Source of the DNA: an uncultured Isosphaeraceae bacterium | GTDB lineage: Bacteria > Planctomycetota > Planctomycetia > Isosphaerales > Isosphaeraceae | Assembly (NCBI GenBank): GCA_945957605.1 | Contig: CAMFLR010000014.1 | Coordinates: forward strand, 62,001-126,000 | Reading direction: 5' to 3' | DNA length: 64,000 bases | In this document: positions 1 through 7,920 of the stretch, in pieces | Layout: each line of letters begins with the position of its first letter | Numbering within the stretch: position 1 is the stretch's first letter | Notes under the pieces: model-generated | The model's database searches: none | Seen by the model: only the letters and a program-made list of their open reading frames with translations | Told to the model about the DNA's origin: nothing | Made by a program: the position numbers and the translations under genes

Positions 1-143
1 TGGTTGACGAGTTGCTTTGCCGCAGCGAGTGCGTTTTCGCCTTCCGCCCGAATTTCGGGGAAATCGCGGTGATGAGCCTGAACGTGCGTACTATTGCCCG
101 GCGAGCTGGGTGAGACAACTACGCGTGCGAGTTCGGTGCTCAT
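1..143 (-). CDS. Small hypothetical protein, 5' part only
   Basis: The first 47 codons of a gene that runs off the left edge of the window. It starts at an ATG with a GAGG element 9 nt upstream. The visible part is hydrophilic, with no signal peptide or membrane segment, and contains a 'RDFPEIRAEGE' stretch followed by a short Ala/Lys helix. It lies 99 nt downstream of pheS on the same strand, so it may be the last gene of the infC-rpmI-rplT-pheS transcript. The more usual neighbour, pheT, is not seen here. I do not recognise a function. It has the look of a short soluble protein of the planctomycete core gene set, which is inference only. Confidence 0.6.
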   Translation of the reverse strand, partial: MSTELARVVVSPSSPGNSTHVQAHHRDFPEIRAEGENALAAAKQLVN

Positions 144-242
144 AGGTCGTGCCTCACTCTGGTAGACAGTGTTCGTCCAGGACCGAGGGACGCATCGCCC
201 CGGAGATTTGCTCGCCCGCGACGGGAGCCTGTGGTTCGCTGC

Positions 243-1253
243 TTAGAACTGCGACAGGAACCGGCTCTCGTTCTGGTAGAGCAAGCGGATGTCGTCGATG
301 CCGTGTCGTCGCATGCAGAGCCGCTCGATCCCCAGTCCGAACGCAAAGCCCGTGACTTCATCGGGATCGTAACCGACCGCGCGGAAGACGTTGGGATCGA
401 CCATCCCCGCTCCACCCATTTCAACCCAACGGTCGCCGCCATGCCAGAGCATGTCGACCTCGACGCTCGGTTCCGTGAACGGAAAGAACGACGGGCGGAA
501 ACGAATCTTGACGTCTTTGCCCAAGTAACTCGCGGCGAAGAGGCGGAGGACCGTCTTCAGGTCGGCCATGGTGACACCTTTGTCGACCATGAGACCTTCG
601 ATCTGGTGAAACATGAACGAGTGTGTCGCATCCACCGTGTCGGGACGATAGACGCGGCCGATCGCAATCACACGCACTGGCGGCGGCTGATTTTCCATCA
701 CCCGAATTTGCACCGTGCTCGTTTGGCTGCGAAGCATCAGGCCATCGGAGAGATAGAAGTTATCGAGCGGGTCACGAGCGGGGTGTGCAGGCGGGATATT
801 GAGCGCATCGAAGTTGTGATGGATATCTTCGACTTCAGGACCACGCGCGACGGCGAATCCGAATCGGCCGAAAATGTCGATCAACTCATCGGCGGTTTGT
901 GTCAGAGGATGACGGTGGCCGAGCTTGGGCAAATGGCCAGGAAGCGTAACGTCGAAACCATCCGAGACGGCCGACGCGATTTGTGAACCACGCGACTTCG
1001 CACCCTCAAGTGCGGCCTCGAGTGCGGTCTTCACAGCATTGAAGCGCTGGCCATAAACTCGCTTGGCGGCGGCGTCGAGCGACTTGAGCCGCTCTTGCGC
1101 CGTCTTGAGCCGTCCCTGTTTCATGCCCAGGAATTCGACCCGGGCGGCTTCGATGGCGGCGGAATTTGCTGCTTCAGCAAACGCCGAAACGCCCGCTTTC
1201 TCTAGTTCGTCAAGCGCGGCAAGAGCCTCGGCGGCCGAATCAGACAGGCTCAT
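243..1253 (-). CDS. pheS: Phenylalanine--tRNA ligase alpha subunit
   Basis: Charges tRNA-Phe with phenylalanine as part of the cytoplasmic alpha2beta2 PheST enzyme. The 336-residue product matches the usual alpha-subunit length. Residues 1 to about 95 form the Ala/Lys-rich helical arm that binds tRNA, and the class II catalytic core follows. Visible motifs are [17 protein letters not shown] at the core start, an [10 protein letters not shown] stretch, the [15 protein letters not shown] region, and class II motif 3 as [14 protein letters not shown] near the C-terminus. The ATG start precedes a normal helical N-terminus. It is the fourth gene of the infC-rpmI-rplT-pheS group, 136 nt behind rplT. 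pheT is not adjacent within the visible sequence, so the beta subunit is probably encoded elsewhere or beyond the edge. Confidence 0.97.
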   Translation of the reverse strand: MSLSDSAAEALAALDELEKAGVSAFAEAANSAAIEAARVEFLGMKQGRLKTAQERLKSLDAAAKRVYGQRFNAVKTALEAALEGAKSRGSQIASAVSDGFDVTLPGHLPKLGHRHPLTQTADELIDIFGRFGFAVARGPEVEDIHHNFDALNIPPAHPARDPLDNFYLSDGLMLRSQTSTVQIRVMENQPPPVRVIAIGRVYRPDTVDATHSFMFHQIEGLMVDKGVTMADLKTVLRLFAASYLGKDVKIRFRPSFFPFTEPSVEVDMLWHGGDRWVEMGGAGMVDPNVFRAVGYDPDEVTGFAFGLGIERLCMRRHGIDDIRLLYQNESRFLSQF

Positions 1254-1389
1254 GAACGTCCCTGCATCGCGGTCGAAGGGGCGGGATCAACATGAAGGTG
1301 CGCAAGCAGGCAGACGAACGCTGACGATCAAAAACAGTCGGCCCGAACACGCGAACAAGCACGTGGCCGGGCCGGTGCAAACTTCGATC

Positions 1390-1788
1390 TTAGGCGGTCT
1401 TGGCCTTGGGGCGGGCGGCAAGGGCGTCGTCGAACTTCTTCAGCTCGGCGAGAACCTTGTTGAAAACGGCGTCGAACGTCTCGGCGTCGTGAATCGCCAG
1501 CTCGGAAAGGCTCTTGCGATCGAGACCGATATTCGCCAGGCGCAGGCCGTGAATCAGGCGGCTGTAACGAATGCCACGCATTTCGGCGGCGGCGGTCAGA
1601 CGGATGATGAACAGCTTGCGGAAGCTGCGCTTCTTGGCGCGGCGGTCGCGGAAGGAGAATACACCGGCGCGAAGCAAGGTTTCCTTCGCCGACTTGAGCA
1701 GACGGCGACGTCCTCCGACGAACCCTTCAACCTTCTTGAACAACCGCTTCTTTGCGCGGTTACGGGCGAAGCCCTTCTTTGCACGCAT
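1390..1788 (-). CDS. rplT: Large ribosomal subunit protein bL20
   Basis: An early-assembling 50S protein that binds 23S rRNA. In other bacteria it also represses its own operon by binding the mRNA leader. The 132-residue sequence is strongly basic over its first 60 residues (MRAKKGFARNRAKKRLFK, then GGRRRLLKSAKETLLRAG and FRDRRAKKR). It continues with the family's globular part, including IIRLTAAAEMRGIRYSRLI and a GLRLANIGLDRKSLSELAI stretch. It is about a dozen residues longer than the common 117-120, because of an Ala/Lys-rich C-terminal tail. It lies between rpmI and pheS on the same strand in the classical infC-rpmI-rplT order. Confidence 0.97.
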   Translation of the reverse strand: MRAKKGFARNRAKKRLFKKVEGFVGGRRRLLKSAKETLLRAGVFSFRDRRAKKRSFRKLFIIRLTAAAEMRGIRYSRLIHGLRLANIGLDRKSLSELAIHDAETFDAVFNKVLAELKKFDDALAARPKAKTA

Positions 1789-1913
1789 GGCGAAACACTC
1801 TCGATCGGCTCAGGCTTGTGAATTTCTTATCAATGAAAGCTTGATCAACAAATCACGCCACGGGAGGTTGCCTTGGGCTCGACCGGGGTGATTCGCGATG
1901 GCGGTGTGCGTGT

Positions 1914-2216
1914 TCAGTTCTGCTCAGGCGCAGCGGTCGTTTCGACCTGTTCGCCCTCGGCCGGGCCGTTGACGGCGGCAAGACGGGCGGCGGCGATCAC
2001 GTCGGGCTGGCTGGAGATCCGCTGGCGAACTGCCTTACGGACGCGGGCCATTTCCGCCGAAACCTTCAGGAACGACTTCTTGCGCAGTTTGCGGATTTTC
2101 GAGCCGCTTTTGTGCGAATTCAAGTGCGACGACCCGCAGCGCTTGTGGCTGACCTTGCCGGTGGCCGAGACCTTGAACCGCTTCTTCATCCCTTTGTGAG
2201 TCTTCAACTTAGGCAT
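1914..2216 (-). CDS. rpmI: Large ribosomal subunit protein bL35, with a C-terminal extension
   Basis: A small basic 50S protein. The start is the ATG giving MPKLKTHKGMKKRFKVSATG, the family's signature N-terminus. Further upstream codons in this frame do not resemble bL35. The first 65 residues (KCGSSHLNSHKSGSKIRKLR and the following basic helix) cover the whole normal protein. The product is 100 residues, so about 30 residues of an Ala/Glu/Thr-rich, mildly acidic tail (QPDVIAAARLAAVNGP onwards) are extra. It sits between infC and rplT in the standard order. The tail looks disordered, and its role is unknown. Confidence 0.95.
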   Translation of the reverse strand: MPKLKTHKGMKKRFKVSATGKVSHKRCGSSHLNSHKSGSKIRKLRKKSFLKVSAEMARVRKAVRQRISSQPDVIAAARLAAVNGPAEGEQVETTAAPEQN

Positions 2217-2478
2217 GACGACCGACCTTCTTGCGGCGGAACAACTTGCGGCAATCAATGAGCCGAGGCAGGCCCGCACGCGGGACCCTTTGATCGGCCG
2301 AGTCGAAGAGTGTAGCAAACCCGCGGGCCGCCAGGCAACGGCAACATGGCCCGTCACTGCCGTTTTTTTGGATCAGGCAAAAACAAGACACCACCGGCCG
2401 GCTCGAAACGAGTCGGCCGATGGCCGTGAGCGAACAGAATTTGCCGCCTCAATCGTGGCGGCTGCGGCCGAACGAATA

Positions 2479-3018
2479 TCAGACGCGCGGTGCAATGATC
2501 GCGGTCATGCGCTTGCCTTCCATCGACGGCGTCTTTTCGAGCTTCGCCACATCTTCAAGAGCGGCGAGAACTTCGTTCAAGACTTTACGTCCCTCGTCGA
2601 TATGGGCGAGCTCACGTCCGCGGAAAAGCACGTTAACCAGGACCTTGTCCTTGTGTTCCAGAAATTCGCGGGCGCGCTTAACCTTGACCTCGATATCGTG
2701 GTCGCCAGTCTTGGGCCGGACGCGAATTTCCTTAACCTGGACCTGGTGTTGCTTCTGCTTCGATGCTCGCTTCTTCTGTCCGTACTTGAACTTACCAAAG
2801 TCCATGATCTTGCAGACAGGCGGCCGCTCGTTAGGAGCAACCTCGACAAGGTCGAGCGCTGCTTCGCGCGCAGCTTCAAGAGCCTTGCCCGTCGGCATCA
2901 CGCCTAGCATGGCGCCTTCCGCGTTAATCACGCGGACGGGCGAGATCCGGATTTGTTCGTTCACACGCATTCCGCGGTCAACGGGAGCATTTCGCTCGTT
3001 ACGATCGTTGGGACCGAT
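2479..3018 (-). CDS. infC: Translation initiation factor IF-3, probable ATC start codon
   Basis: IF-3 binds the 30S subunit, keeps 50S off and checks the start codon. The family core is plain: [52 protein letters not shown], then the C-domain with [17 protein letters not shown] and [11 protein letters not shown]. The first ATG (3' base at 2968) has no suitable ribosome-binding site. An in-frame ATC at 3018 lies 5 nt behind a perfect AGGAGG. The stretch from the upstream in-frame stop to that ATG contains no ATG, GTG or TTG. Starting at ATC gives 179 residues, close to the 180 of E. coli IF-3, whose gene starts with AUU and is autoregulated through it. The extra N-terminus is [15 protein letters not shown]. 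The start choice is inference; the gene identity is secure. Confidence 0.95.
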   Translation of the reverse strand: MGPNDRNERNAPVDRGMRVNEQIRISPVRVINAEGAMLGVMPTGKALEAAREAALDLVEVAPNERPPVCKIMDFGKFKYGQKKRASKQKQHQVQVKEIRVRPKTGDHDIEVKVKRAREFLEHKDKVLVNVLFRGRELAHIDEGRKVLNEVLAALEDVAKLEKTPSMEGKRMTAIIAPRV

Positions 3019-3023
3019 GGCGT

Positions 3024-3029
3024 CCTCCT
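3024..3029 (-). promoter_or_regulatory. Strong ribosome-binding site deciding the infC start
   Basis: Read on the minus strand this is AGGAGG, followed by five bases and then ATC. It is the best Shine-Dalgarno match in the leader, and it is too far (53 nt) from the first in-frame ATG to serve it. This supports a non-ATG start for infC. Confidence 0.8.
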
Positions 3030-3069
3030 CGGGGACGTGGGTTCACACCTCACAAACGGGCGCATCTTG

Positions 3070-3089
3070 CCGATGATTAAGATCATCAG
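3070..3089 (-). promoter_or_regulatory. Hairpin in the infC leader
   Basis: An inverted repeat with 8-base arms (ccgatgat / atcatcag on the plus strand, one pair being a wobble on the transcript) and a 4-base loop, about 40 nt upstream of the infC ribosome-binding site and inside the predicted 5' UTR. It could take part in bL20- or IF-3-type autoregulation, as known for this operon in other bacteria, but nothing here proves that. Confidence 0.4.
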
Positions 3090-3160
3090 GCATTGCGACC
3101 CGCATCACCGCGATCTCCACCCCCACGGTGGAGTAGCGACAGGGATTGAGGCAACCTTGT

Positions 3161-3189
3161 TATCTATCGAATGTAGACGCGGCTGTCAA
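3161..3189 (-). promoter_or_regulatory. Predicted sigma-70 promoter of the infC operon
   Basis: On the minus strand a perfect TTGACA (3184-3189) is followed by a 17-nt spacer and TAGATA (3161-3166); GATAAC overlaps it as an alternative -10. Transcription would start near 3154, giving a leader of about 135 nt before infC. The -35 is a full consensus match and the spacer is ideal. The -10 is weaker. The rest of the 3019-3335 gap holds only this promoter, the leader hairpin and the ribosome-binding site. Confidence 0.65.
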
Positions 3190-3335
3190 CGCGACAATTT
3201 CATGTTTCGCGAAGTTTTAACATTTGCCGACCGCATTGACCGCTCTACCGTCACTCTTATTTACGTTTGAGTGTGGCCGTCGTCTGATTCTAAGGCAAAG
3301 TTCACGCCATTGTTGCCTGGCGACAACACCCACGA

Positions 3336-4598
3336 TCATCCGCCGCCGATCGGCAGCGTAAGGAGCGGCGCGTTCGACTTGTCGTCCGACTCCTGGAGCG
3401 CGAAGAAGATTTCCAGAATCGCCAGCGAAGCGCGGGAATTCACGTCGTCACTGGCGATGTAAAACCAGTAGCCACGATACTTAACGGCGCACTCGACATT
3501 GTGCGGCCGATGCTTCGATGAGCGTACAAAAAACTGCCCGGCGGTGACTCGCGTCCAGTCGAACGAGCTGCCGTCGGGGTTGCGAGTCATCGGCGCAACA
3601 CCATTCACAGCATGATCCTCCGGCACGCACACGCCTTTCGACAGGAACGTCATGATCTGCAGGATCGATCGCAGGTTGAGGTAAATCGTATCGTCACCAA
3701 GCGGCCCCGCCTGCTTGCGGTTCGCCTCGTCGCTCAGTTCCGACTTGATCTTGTACTTGTTGAGCCCCGGCGTCAGATGAAAGAGATGCGCGATTTCAAA
3801 CATCTCAGGCGAATGGACATAGTCGTCGCGGATTCGGAGAAAGAGCTGCTTCTCGCGCTTGCGGAGAACCACCTGGCCGTCGCCCTGGGCGCGATAGACA
3901 TAGCCATCCTTGGCGGCGTTGAGCAAGTCTCTGCCGTTGACTCCCGACTTGGCGATTGGGTCGGACGAGATTTCCGACTCCTCTTCCGTCCCAAACGCAA
4001 GTTCAGTCGCATCGGCCTCTCGAAGCCGAGCCATCAAGCGGATCCCGCGGACGAACTCGTCGTTTTGATCGGGAACGCGAGGCACAAGCGTCGTGCTTCT
4101 GGGTGCGTTGGCGACGTCGTTAATGTCGTTAATCGTAATGAGCAAAAGTTGTTCGAGATTCGCCCCGGCGTTGACGACGCTGAAGAGATCGGCCGAGAGC
4201 GGCGTGAGCAGCGCCTTGGCGATCTCACGTCCTTCGCGCGGGTGATAACTGAGAGTGGGCGAGTCGCGGAGCGAAAGTTCGCCGAACCCCAGGTCGGTCC
4301 GGCCCGGCGACTGGTTGCCGAACCCGCCCAGGATATTCCCCTTCCCCGACACCTCGAACTGGCTGGTGATACTGGGCAGGTCGACGAACACCGGCGAGTC
4401 GGCATAGCGCAACCGGACGATATTCATGAGCAACTGCTGGTCATTCGTGTCGCGTACGACCTCGTTGTACTTCATCCGGGTGTATCGCACCGCGTTCGGA
4501 CCGGCACAACCGCCCGCGCAGACGACAGCAGCAACGAGGACAATCAGTCCTCGAACCGTTCGCTTCAATCGCGCATCGAATCGCGTTCGAGCGTCCAT
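3336..4598 (-). CDS. Predicted lipoprotein of unknown function
   Basis: A 420-residue exported protein. The N-terminus has several Arg/Lys, then a hydrophobic stretch (LIVLVAAVVCAGG) ending in Cys-31 within AGGC, a plausible though not ideal lipobox. The mature part opens with YTRMKYNEVVRDTNDQQLLM and NIVRLRYADSPVFVDLPSI. I associate that block with a widespread uncharacterised outer-membrane-side lipoprotein type, but I cannot name a domain. Later parts contain TLSYHPREGREIAKALLTPL and a C-terminal YRGYWFYIASDD stretch. It starts at an ATG and lies upstream of the infC promoter on the same strand, so it is probably a separate unit. Function unknown. Confidence 0.85.
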   Translation of the reverse strand: MDARTRFDARLKRTVRGLIVLVAAVVCAGGCAGPNAVRYTRMKYNEVVRDTNDQQLLMNIVRLRYADSPVFVDLPSITSQFEVSGKGNILGGFGNQSPGRTDLGFGELSLRDSPTLSYHPREGREIAKALLTPLSADLFSVVNAGANLEQLLLITINDINDVANAPRSTTLVPRVPDQNDEFVRGIRLMARLREADATELAFGTEEESEISSDPIAKSGVNGRDLLNAAKDGYVYRAQGDGQVVLRKREKQLFLRIRDDYVHSPEMFEIAHLFHLTPGLNKYKIKSELSDEANRKQAGPLGDDTIYLNLRSILQIMTFLSKGVCVPEDHAVNGVAPMTRNPDGSSFDWTRVTAGQFFVRSSKHRPHNVECAVKYRGYWFYIASDDVNSRASLAILEIFFALQESDDKSNAPLLTLPIGGG

Positions 4599-5016
4599 GC
4601 GACTCCGCGAATCCAGCCCATGTCCCGTGTTCGCCGCGCCCGCGCGCAGTGATTCCGATAATCCGCCCAGAAGTTATCGTCATTGAAATCGAAAAACTTT
4701 ACCAGGACACACCAGCACACCTCGCATCCCATATTTCCCGAATTACATAGACCCCACAGTTTTCGCCAACCGCGAGGTCTTCGCAGTTAATGATTGGTTC
4801 TCTGTCAGTCGGTCGAAGAATTGCAAACTATGCTCACTTTGCAAAGGCGTAACCCCAAACCCTTTCTTGATTTTCATTTTCAATTCACATGTAAATCTAT
4901 TCGGTTTTTTGAATCACCACGCTTTGAACTGGTGTCTCTTATTTGTAATCGTTTGTGACAAATCAACCGAGCAAACGACTACTTGATTATTTTTTCCATG
5001 ATGGCGAATTTTTCTT
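4599..5016. other. Intergenic, AT-rich, no gene seen
   Basis: Upstream regions of two divergent genes. From about 4800 to 5040 the sequence is much richer in A and T than the surrounding coding DNA, with several T runs. I find no convincing open frame, RNA fold or repeat apart from the promoter listed next. Confidence 0.5.
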
Positions 5017-5044
5017 TTGACGCAGACTGTGGTGTTTGTAGAAT
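5017..5044 (+). promoter_or_regulatory. Predicted sigma-70 promoter for the Cys/Pro-rich secreted protein
   Basis: TTGACG (5017-5022) and TAGAAT (5039-5044) are separated by 16 nt; each hexamer matches five of six consensus bases. A start near 5051 would give a 5' UTR of roughly 150 nt before the gene at 5199. It sits at the downstream end of an AT-rich tract. Confidence 0.55.
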
Positions 5045-5198
5045 TTGGCCGCCTCACCCGATTTGAGCGAAGTGTAGAGTCAAGGCAGACTAAGTTAAAT
5101 CGCTTGTTTCGGGAAGGTTTGCCGGTTGCATGCAGCCTAAGCCTTGCTTGTGCAGTTTTTGAGTTTTGCCAGATTTTGCTAGATTAAGGAGTGCAGCT

Positions 5199-6047
5199 AT
5201 GAAAGTTGTAAGGATTGTTTATTGCCTTGCATTTGCCGCCCTTGTGCTGACGGCCGGCGCCTCTCGGAGCCATGCCCAGCAATATTACGGCTACCAAGGC
5301 CCGCAACAACCCGCGAGCTCGCCCCAGGCGAGCTGGACATGTCAGCCGGCGCCGCCGCCGAGCACGTGCCAACCGATCCCCTACGGTTGCTACATCAACT
5401 ACTGCCCATGTCCCTGCACGAACTACAAGTGCCCGGACATCCCGATCAAAACGCCGGGTGGTACACCGTGCACTATCGTTACGGAAGGGCCGCCGAAGCA
5501 GAATCCGGTATGCATCGACATTTACCGGAATTGCTACATTCCCTTCTACGTCTACTACCAGCCGGGAGCTGATGTCACGCCTGTGAACTTCAATGTTCGC
5601 TGGCGCGAAGTTCACTACTTGGCGGACAAAGACGGCAAGCCGTTGAGCCCGAATGACGTGACCAACGTCATCAACCAGCTCAAGCAGTGGACTGAAGGTA
5701 GTGCCCCGGCCCCGGCAGCTGTTCCGCAAGCGCCACCCGTACCCAAGGGCGCTGCGAATTTCGACCCCGCTCAGCAAATGCCGACGCCGATGGTCGCCCT
5801 GCCGACGGCTCCTCCGGCACCAACGCCGCCACCTGCAGCGCCGCCGGCGACCACGGCCGCGACGCCCAAGAAGCAATGGATTTGGGTGTCTAACCTGAAG
5901 AAAGCGGGTTACGGCTACATCGATGCAGCGGGATACGCCGTCATCGACGAGGGCACATACCGCGACTCGATGCCGACCGACACGTCGAGCGTCCCCGCGC
6001 CAACGACGGGCCCGAATCAAACGGCCCTGGTGTCGGCAGCTAAGTAA
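5199..6047 (+). CDS. Secreted Cys- and Pro-rich protein of unknown function
   Basis: A 282-residue exported protein. The ATG is preceded by AAGGAG at 7 nt spacing. A signal peptide (MKVVRIVYCLAFAALVL, then a cut after SHAQ) leads into a Gln/Tyr/Pro-rich start. Residues about 45-115 contain roughly a dozen cysteines in short spacings such as CQPIPYGC and CPCPCTNYKCPD, ending CIDIYRNCYIPF. A smaller folded-looking part (REVHYLADKDGKPLSPNDV) follows, then a long Pro/Ala linker and a C-terminal WIWVSNLKKAGYGYIDAAGY segment. The cysteine content suggests disulfide-stabilised or metal-binding surface material. No family recognised. Confidence 0.85.
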   Translation: MKVVRIVYCLAFAALVLTAGASRSHAQQYYGYQGPQQPASSPQASWTCQPAPPPSTCQPIPYGCYINYCPCPCTNYKCPDIPIKTPGGTPCTIVTEGPPKQNPVCIDIYRNCYIPFYVYYQPGADVTPVNFNVRWREVHYLADKDGKPLSPNDVTNVINQLKQWTEGSAPAPAAVPQAPPVPKGAANFDPAQQMPTPMVALPTAPPAPTPPPAAPPATTAATPKKQWIWVSNLKKAGYGYIDAAGYAVIDEGTYRDSMPTDTSSVPAPTTGPNQTALVSAAK

Positions 6048-6270
6048 CGCGCTTGCGCGAGCCTTCTGGAGAGAGTGGTTTTCGCTTCGGTGAGCCACCT
6101 GCTCCGTAGTCCCTCCGCGCACCGAGGTCTTGCTCTGCACGAGCAGACATTACGGTGGCGCAGGTCCGGCGATCTTCCTGTTACTTGAGGATCTCCGGGC
6201 CTGCCCGCCGCTCGGATTGTGCGCGCCCGCATGGCTTCCCTATCCAATCATAATAAAGCCATAAGATAAC

Positions 6271-6921
6271 ATGCATGTAATTCAAAAGTCTCAAACACGT
6301 GCCCGAAGCCGGCGAAACGCGCCTGTCGCGGATCGCAATAAGCAAGCACGAACCATATCTCTTGCAGCGAAACTGGCTATCTCTGCTGTTCTGCTGTTTC
6401 ACATCCAGGCCCAGCTTCTGGGAGCGTTTCTGTCACATTCGCATTCAAAACAAGTCAACGATTATCTTCATGTCATGAAGTATTATTTCGGATTTCTTAA
6501 CCAGGGACTCAGTTACCGCTACTACGCAAGGCTCGACACGACGACAGATCCCGCGAAGCCAAACCCTTGGGGTACGCCGATCGTTTGGGCAGAGCTTGAG
6601 TTCGAAGCAAGTGAGGACAATCGCACGCTACGCATCCCAGAACGCCCCAAACTCGCTCCACGAGTAAGGTTCCAGCGGCAACTCGACCTCGCGTATCACG
6701 TTTATGCGGATCCTCGCTGGGCCGCGTCGTATGCACGACACATCTGCCGCGCGACTGGTTGCAAACGGGTAAAGCTATTCGCGCAGACTCACTTCATCCC
6801 CGACCTGCCTGCCTGGCACAGTTCCGTACAAAACGGCCGCCCGATCACGCTCGACCTCGAATCACCGGAAACGTACGGCCCTCTGATCGAACTGGGGGAT
6901 TTCAAATGCACCGACTTTTAG
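6271..6921 (+). CDS. Single-pass membrane protein paired with an HTTM protein, unknown function
   Basis: A 216-residue protein with a basic N-terminus, one hydrophobic segment (about residues 31-54, ISLAAKLAISAVLLFHIQAQ) and a long, probably extracytoplasmic, soluble part. That part has many aromatic residues (YLHVMKYYFGFLNQGLSYRYY), a WGTPIVWAELEFE strand and an ARHICRATGCKRVKLF cysteine pair. Its 3' end overlaps the next gene by 16 nt, which implies translational coupling and a joint role with the HTTM protein. No clear Shine-Dalgarno precedes the ATG, so the start is less certain than the frame. I do not recognise the family beyond its position. Confidence 0.78.
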   Translation: MHVIQKSQTRARSRRNAPVADRNKQARTISLAAKLAISAVLLFHIQAQLLGAFLSHSHSKQVNDYLHVMKYYFGFLNQGLSYRYYARLDTTTDPAKPNPWGTPIVWAELEFEASEDNRTLRIPERPKLAPRVRFQRQLDLAYHVYADPRWAASYARHICRATGCKRVKLFAQTHFIPDLPAWHSSVQNGRPITLDLESPETYGPLIELGDFKCTDF

Positions 6922-7892
6922 TCGCCGATCCACCCCGTGACGTCACGAGTTTTCCCTTATGGAAAGCCTGGTCCGAGTTCTTTTTTCGCCCCTCGGATCC
7001 AAAGTTAGTTGGCCTACTGCGAATTGGCTTCGGGCTCTTGCTACTTTGGAATTTCTGTGTGCTCGGACAAGATCTCCGCAGTTTTCTTGGTTCGGAAGGA
7101 TGGATCGGACCGGAAGCAGGCCGACAGTTTCTGACGGAACACGCGCCGGGATCTTGGTCCTTCTGGTTTTTCGTTCCCGACGCTCTTTTGCCCGCTGCAT
7201 GGTTCGGGTGCGTCGTCGTCTCCGCGCTATTCACTGTTGGGCTTTTTGGCCGCGTTACAGCGATGTTGGCATGGGTAATCCTTGTCTCCACCACGCGGCG
7301 TATGCCTGTTGCGCTCTATGGATTTGACTACACGCTCGCCACGTTTCTGCTCTATCTTGCGGTCTTCGGAGCGAGTACACAGGCACTTTCTCTCGATGCG
7401 TATCTGAAGCGACTGAAATCTCTCAGGCGATCCTCGAATGCTGGAGGTGACGATGCCATACCCCAGCCTTCGGTGGGCAGCACGCTGACTCTTCGGTTAA
7501 TCCAACTTCAATTGGTGCTGATTTACGGATCGTCGGGATACTGGAAACTGCTTGCTCCGGAGTGGCAAAACGGTACGGCGATGGAAATGCTGATTCTCAC
7601 TCCGGAGTTTCGGCGCTTCGACTTGACCTGGTTGCTCCCTTACACTGGCGTGCTTCGCATGTCGACCTACGCAGGATTACTCGTTGAAATTTCGTATCCT
7701 GTAACGATCTGGTCTCGACGCACGCGATGGGCGACGATTCTGACGGTCATCGGCATGCACATCACAATCGACCTGGTTCTGGGACTCACTGAATTCGGTT
7801 TGACCATGATCGTGGCAAATCTGGCGTTCGTCCCGCCGGATCAACTCCAGAAGTGGTTTCGACGATGTTTGAGATCGACGGAAGCGGTGTGA
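6906..7892 (+). CDS. HTTM (vitamin K-dependent gamma-carboxylase-like) membrane protein
   Basis: A multi-spanning protein of 328 residues, with about six to eight hydrophobic helices. The start is the ATG at 6906, behind a GGGGGA element and inside the end of the previous gene. Family traits are LVGLLRIGFGLLLLWNFCVL near the N-terminus, the FLGSEGWIGPEAGRQF loop after helix 1, and an RLIQLQLVLIYGSSGYWKL segment that is very typical of HTTM proteins (YxxxGxxKL). Bacterial HTTM domains resemble the membrane part of vitamin K-dependent gamma-glutamyl carboxylase, but their substrates are mostly unknown. The overlap with the upstream single-pass gene suggests that the two work as a pair. Confidence 0.88.
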   Translation: MHRLLVADPPRDVTSFPLWKAWSEFFFRPSDPKLVGLLRIGFGLLLLWNFCVLGQDLRSFLGSEGWIGPEAGRQFLTEHAPGSWSFWFFVPDALLPAAWFGCVVVSALFTVGLFGRVTAMLAWVILVSTTRRMPVALYGFDYTLATFLLYLAVFGASTQALSLDAYLKRLKSLRRSSNAGGDDAIPQPSVGSTLTLRLIQLQLVLIYGSSGYWKLLAPEWQNGTAMEMLILTPEFRRFDLTWLLPYTGVLRMSTYAGLLVEISYPVTIWSRRTRWATILTVIGMHITIDLVLGLTEFGLTMIVANLAFVPPDQLQKWFRRCLRSTEAV

Positions 7893-7920
7893 TCGCAACG
7901 CTTCCGTCGATGGTGAAGTT

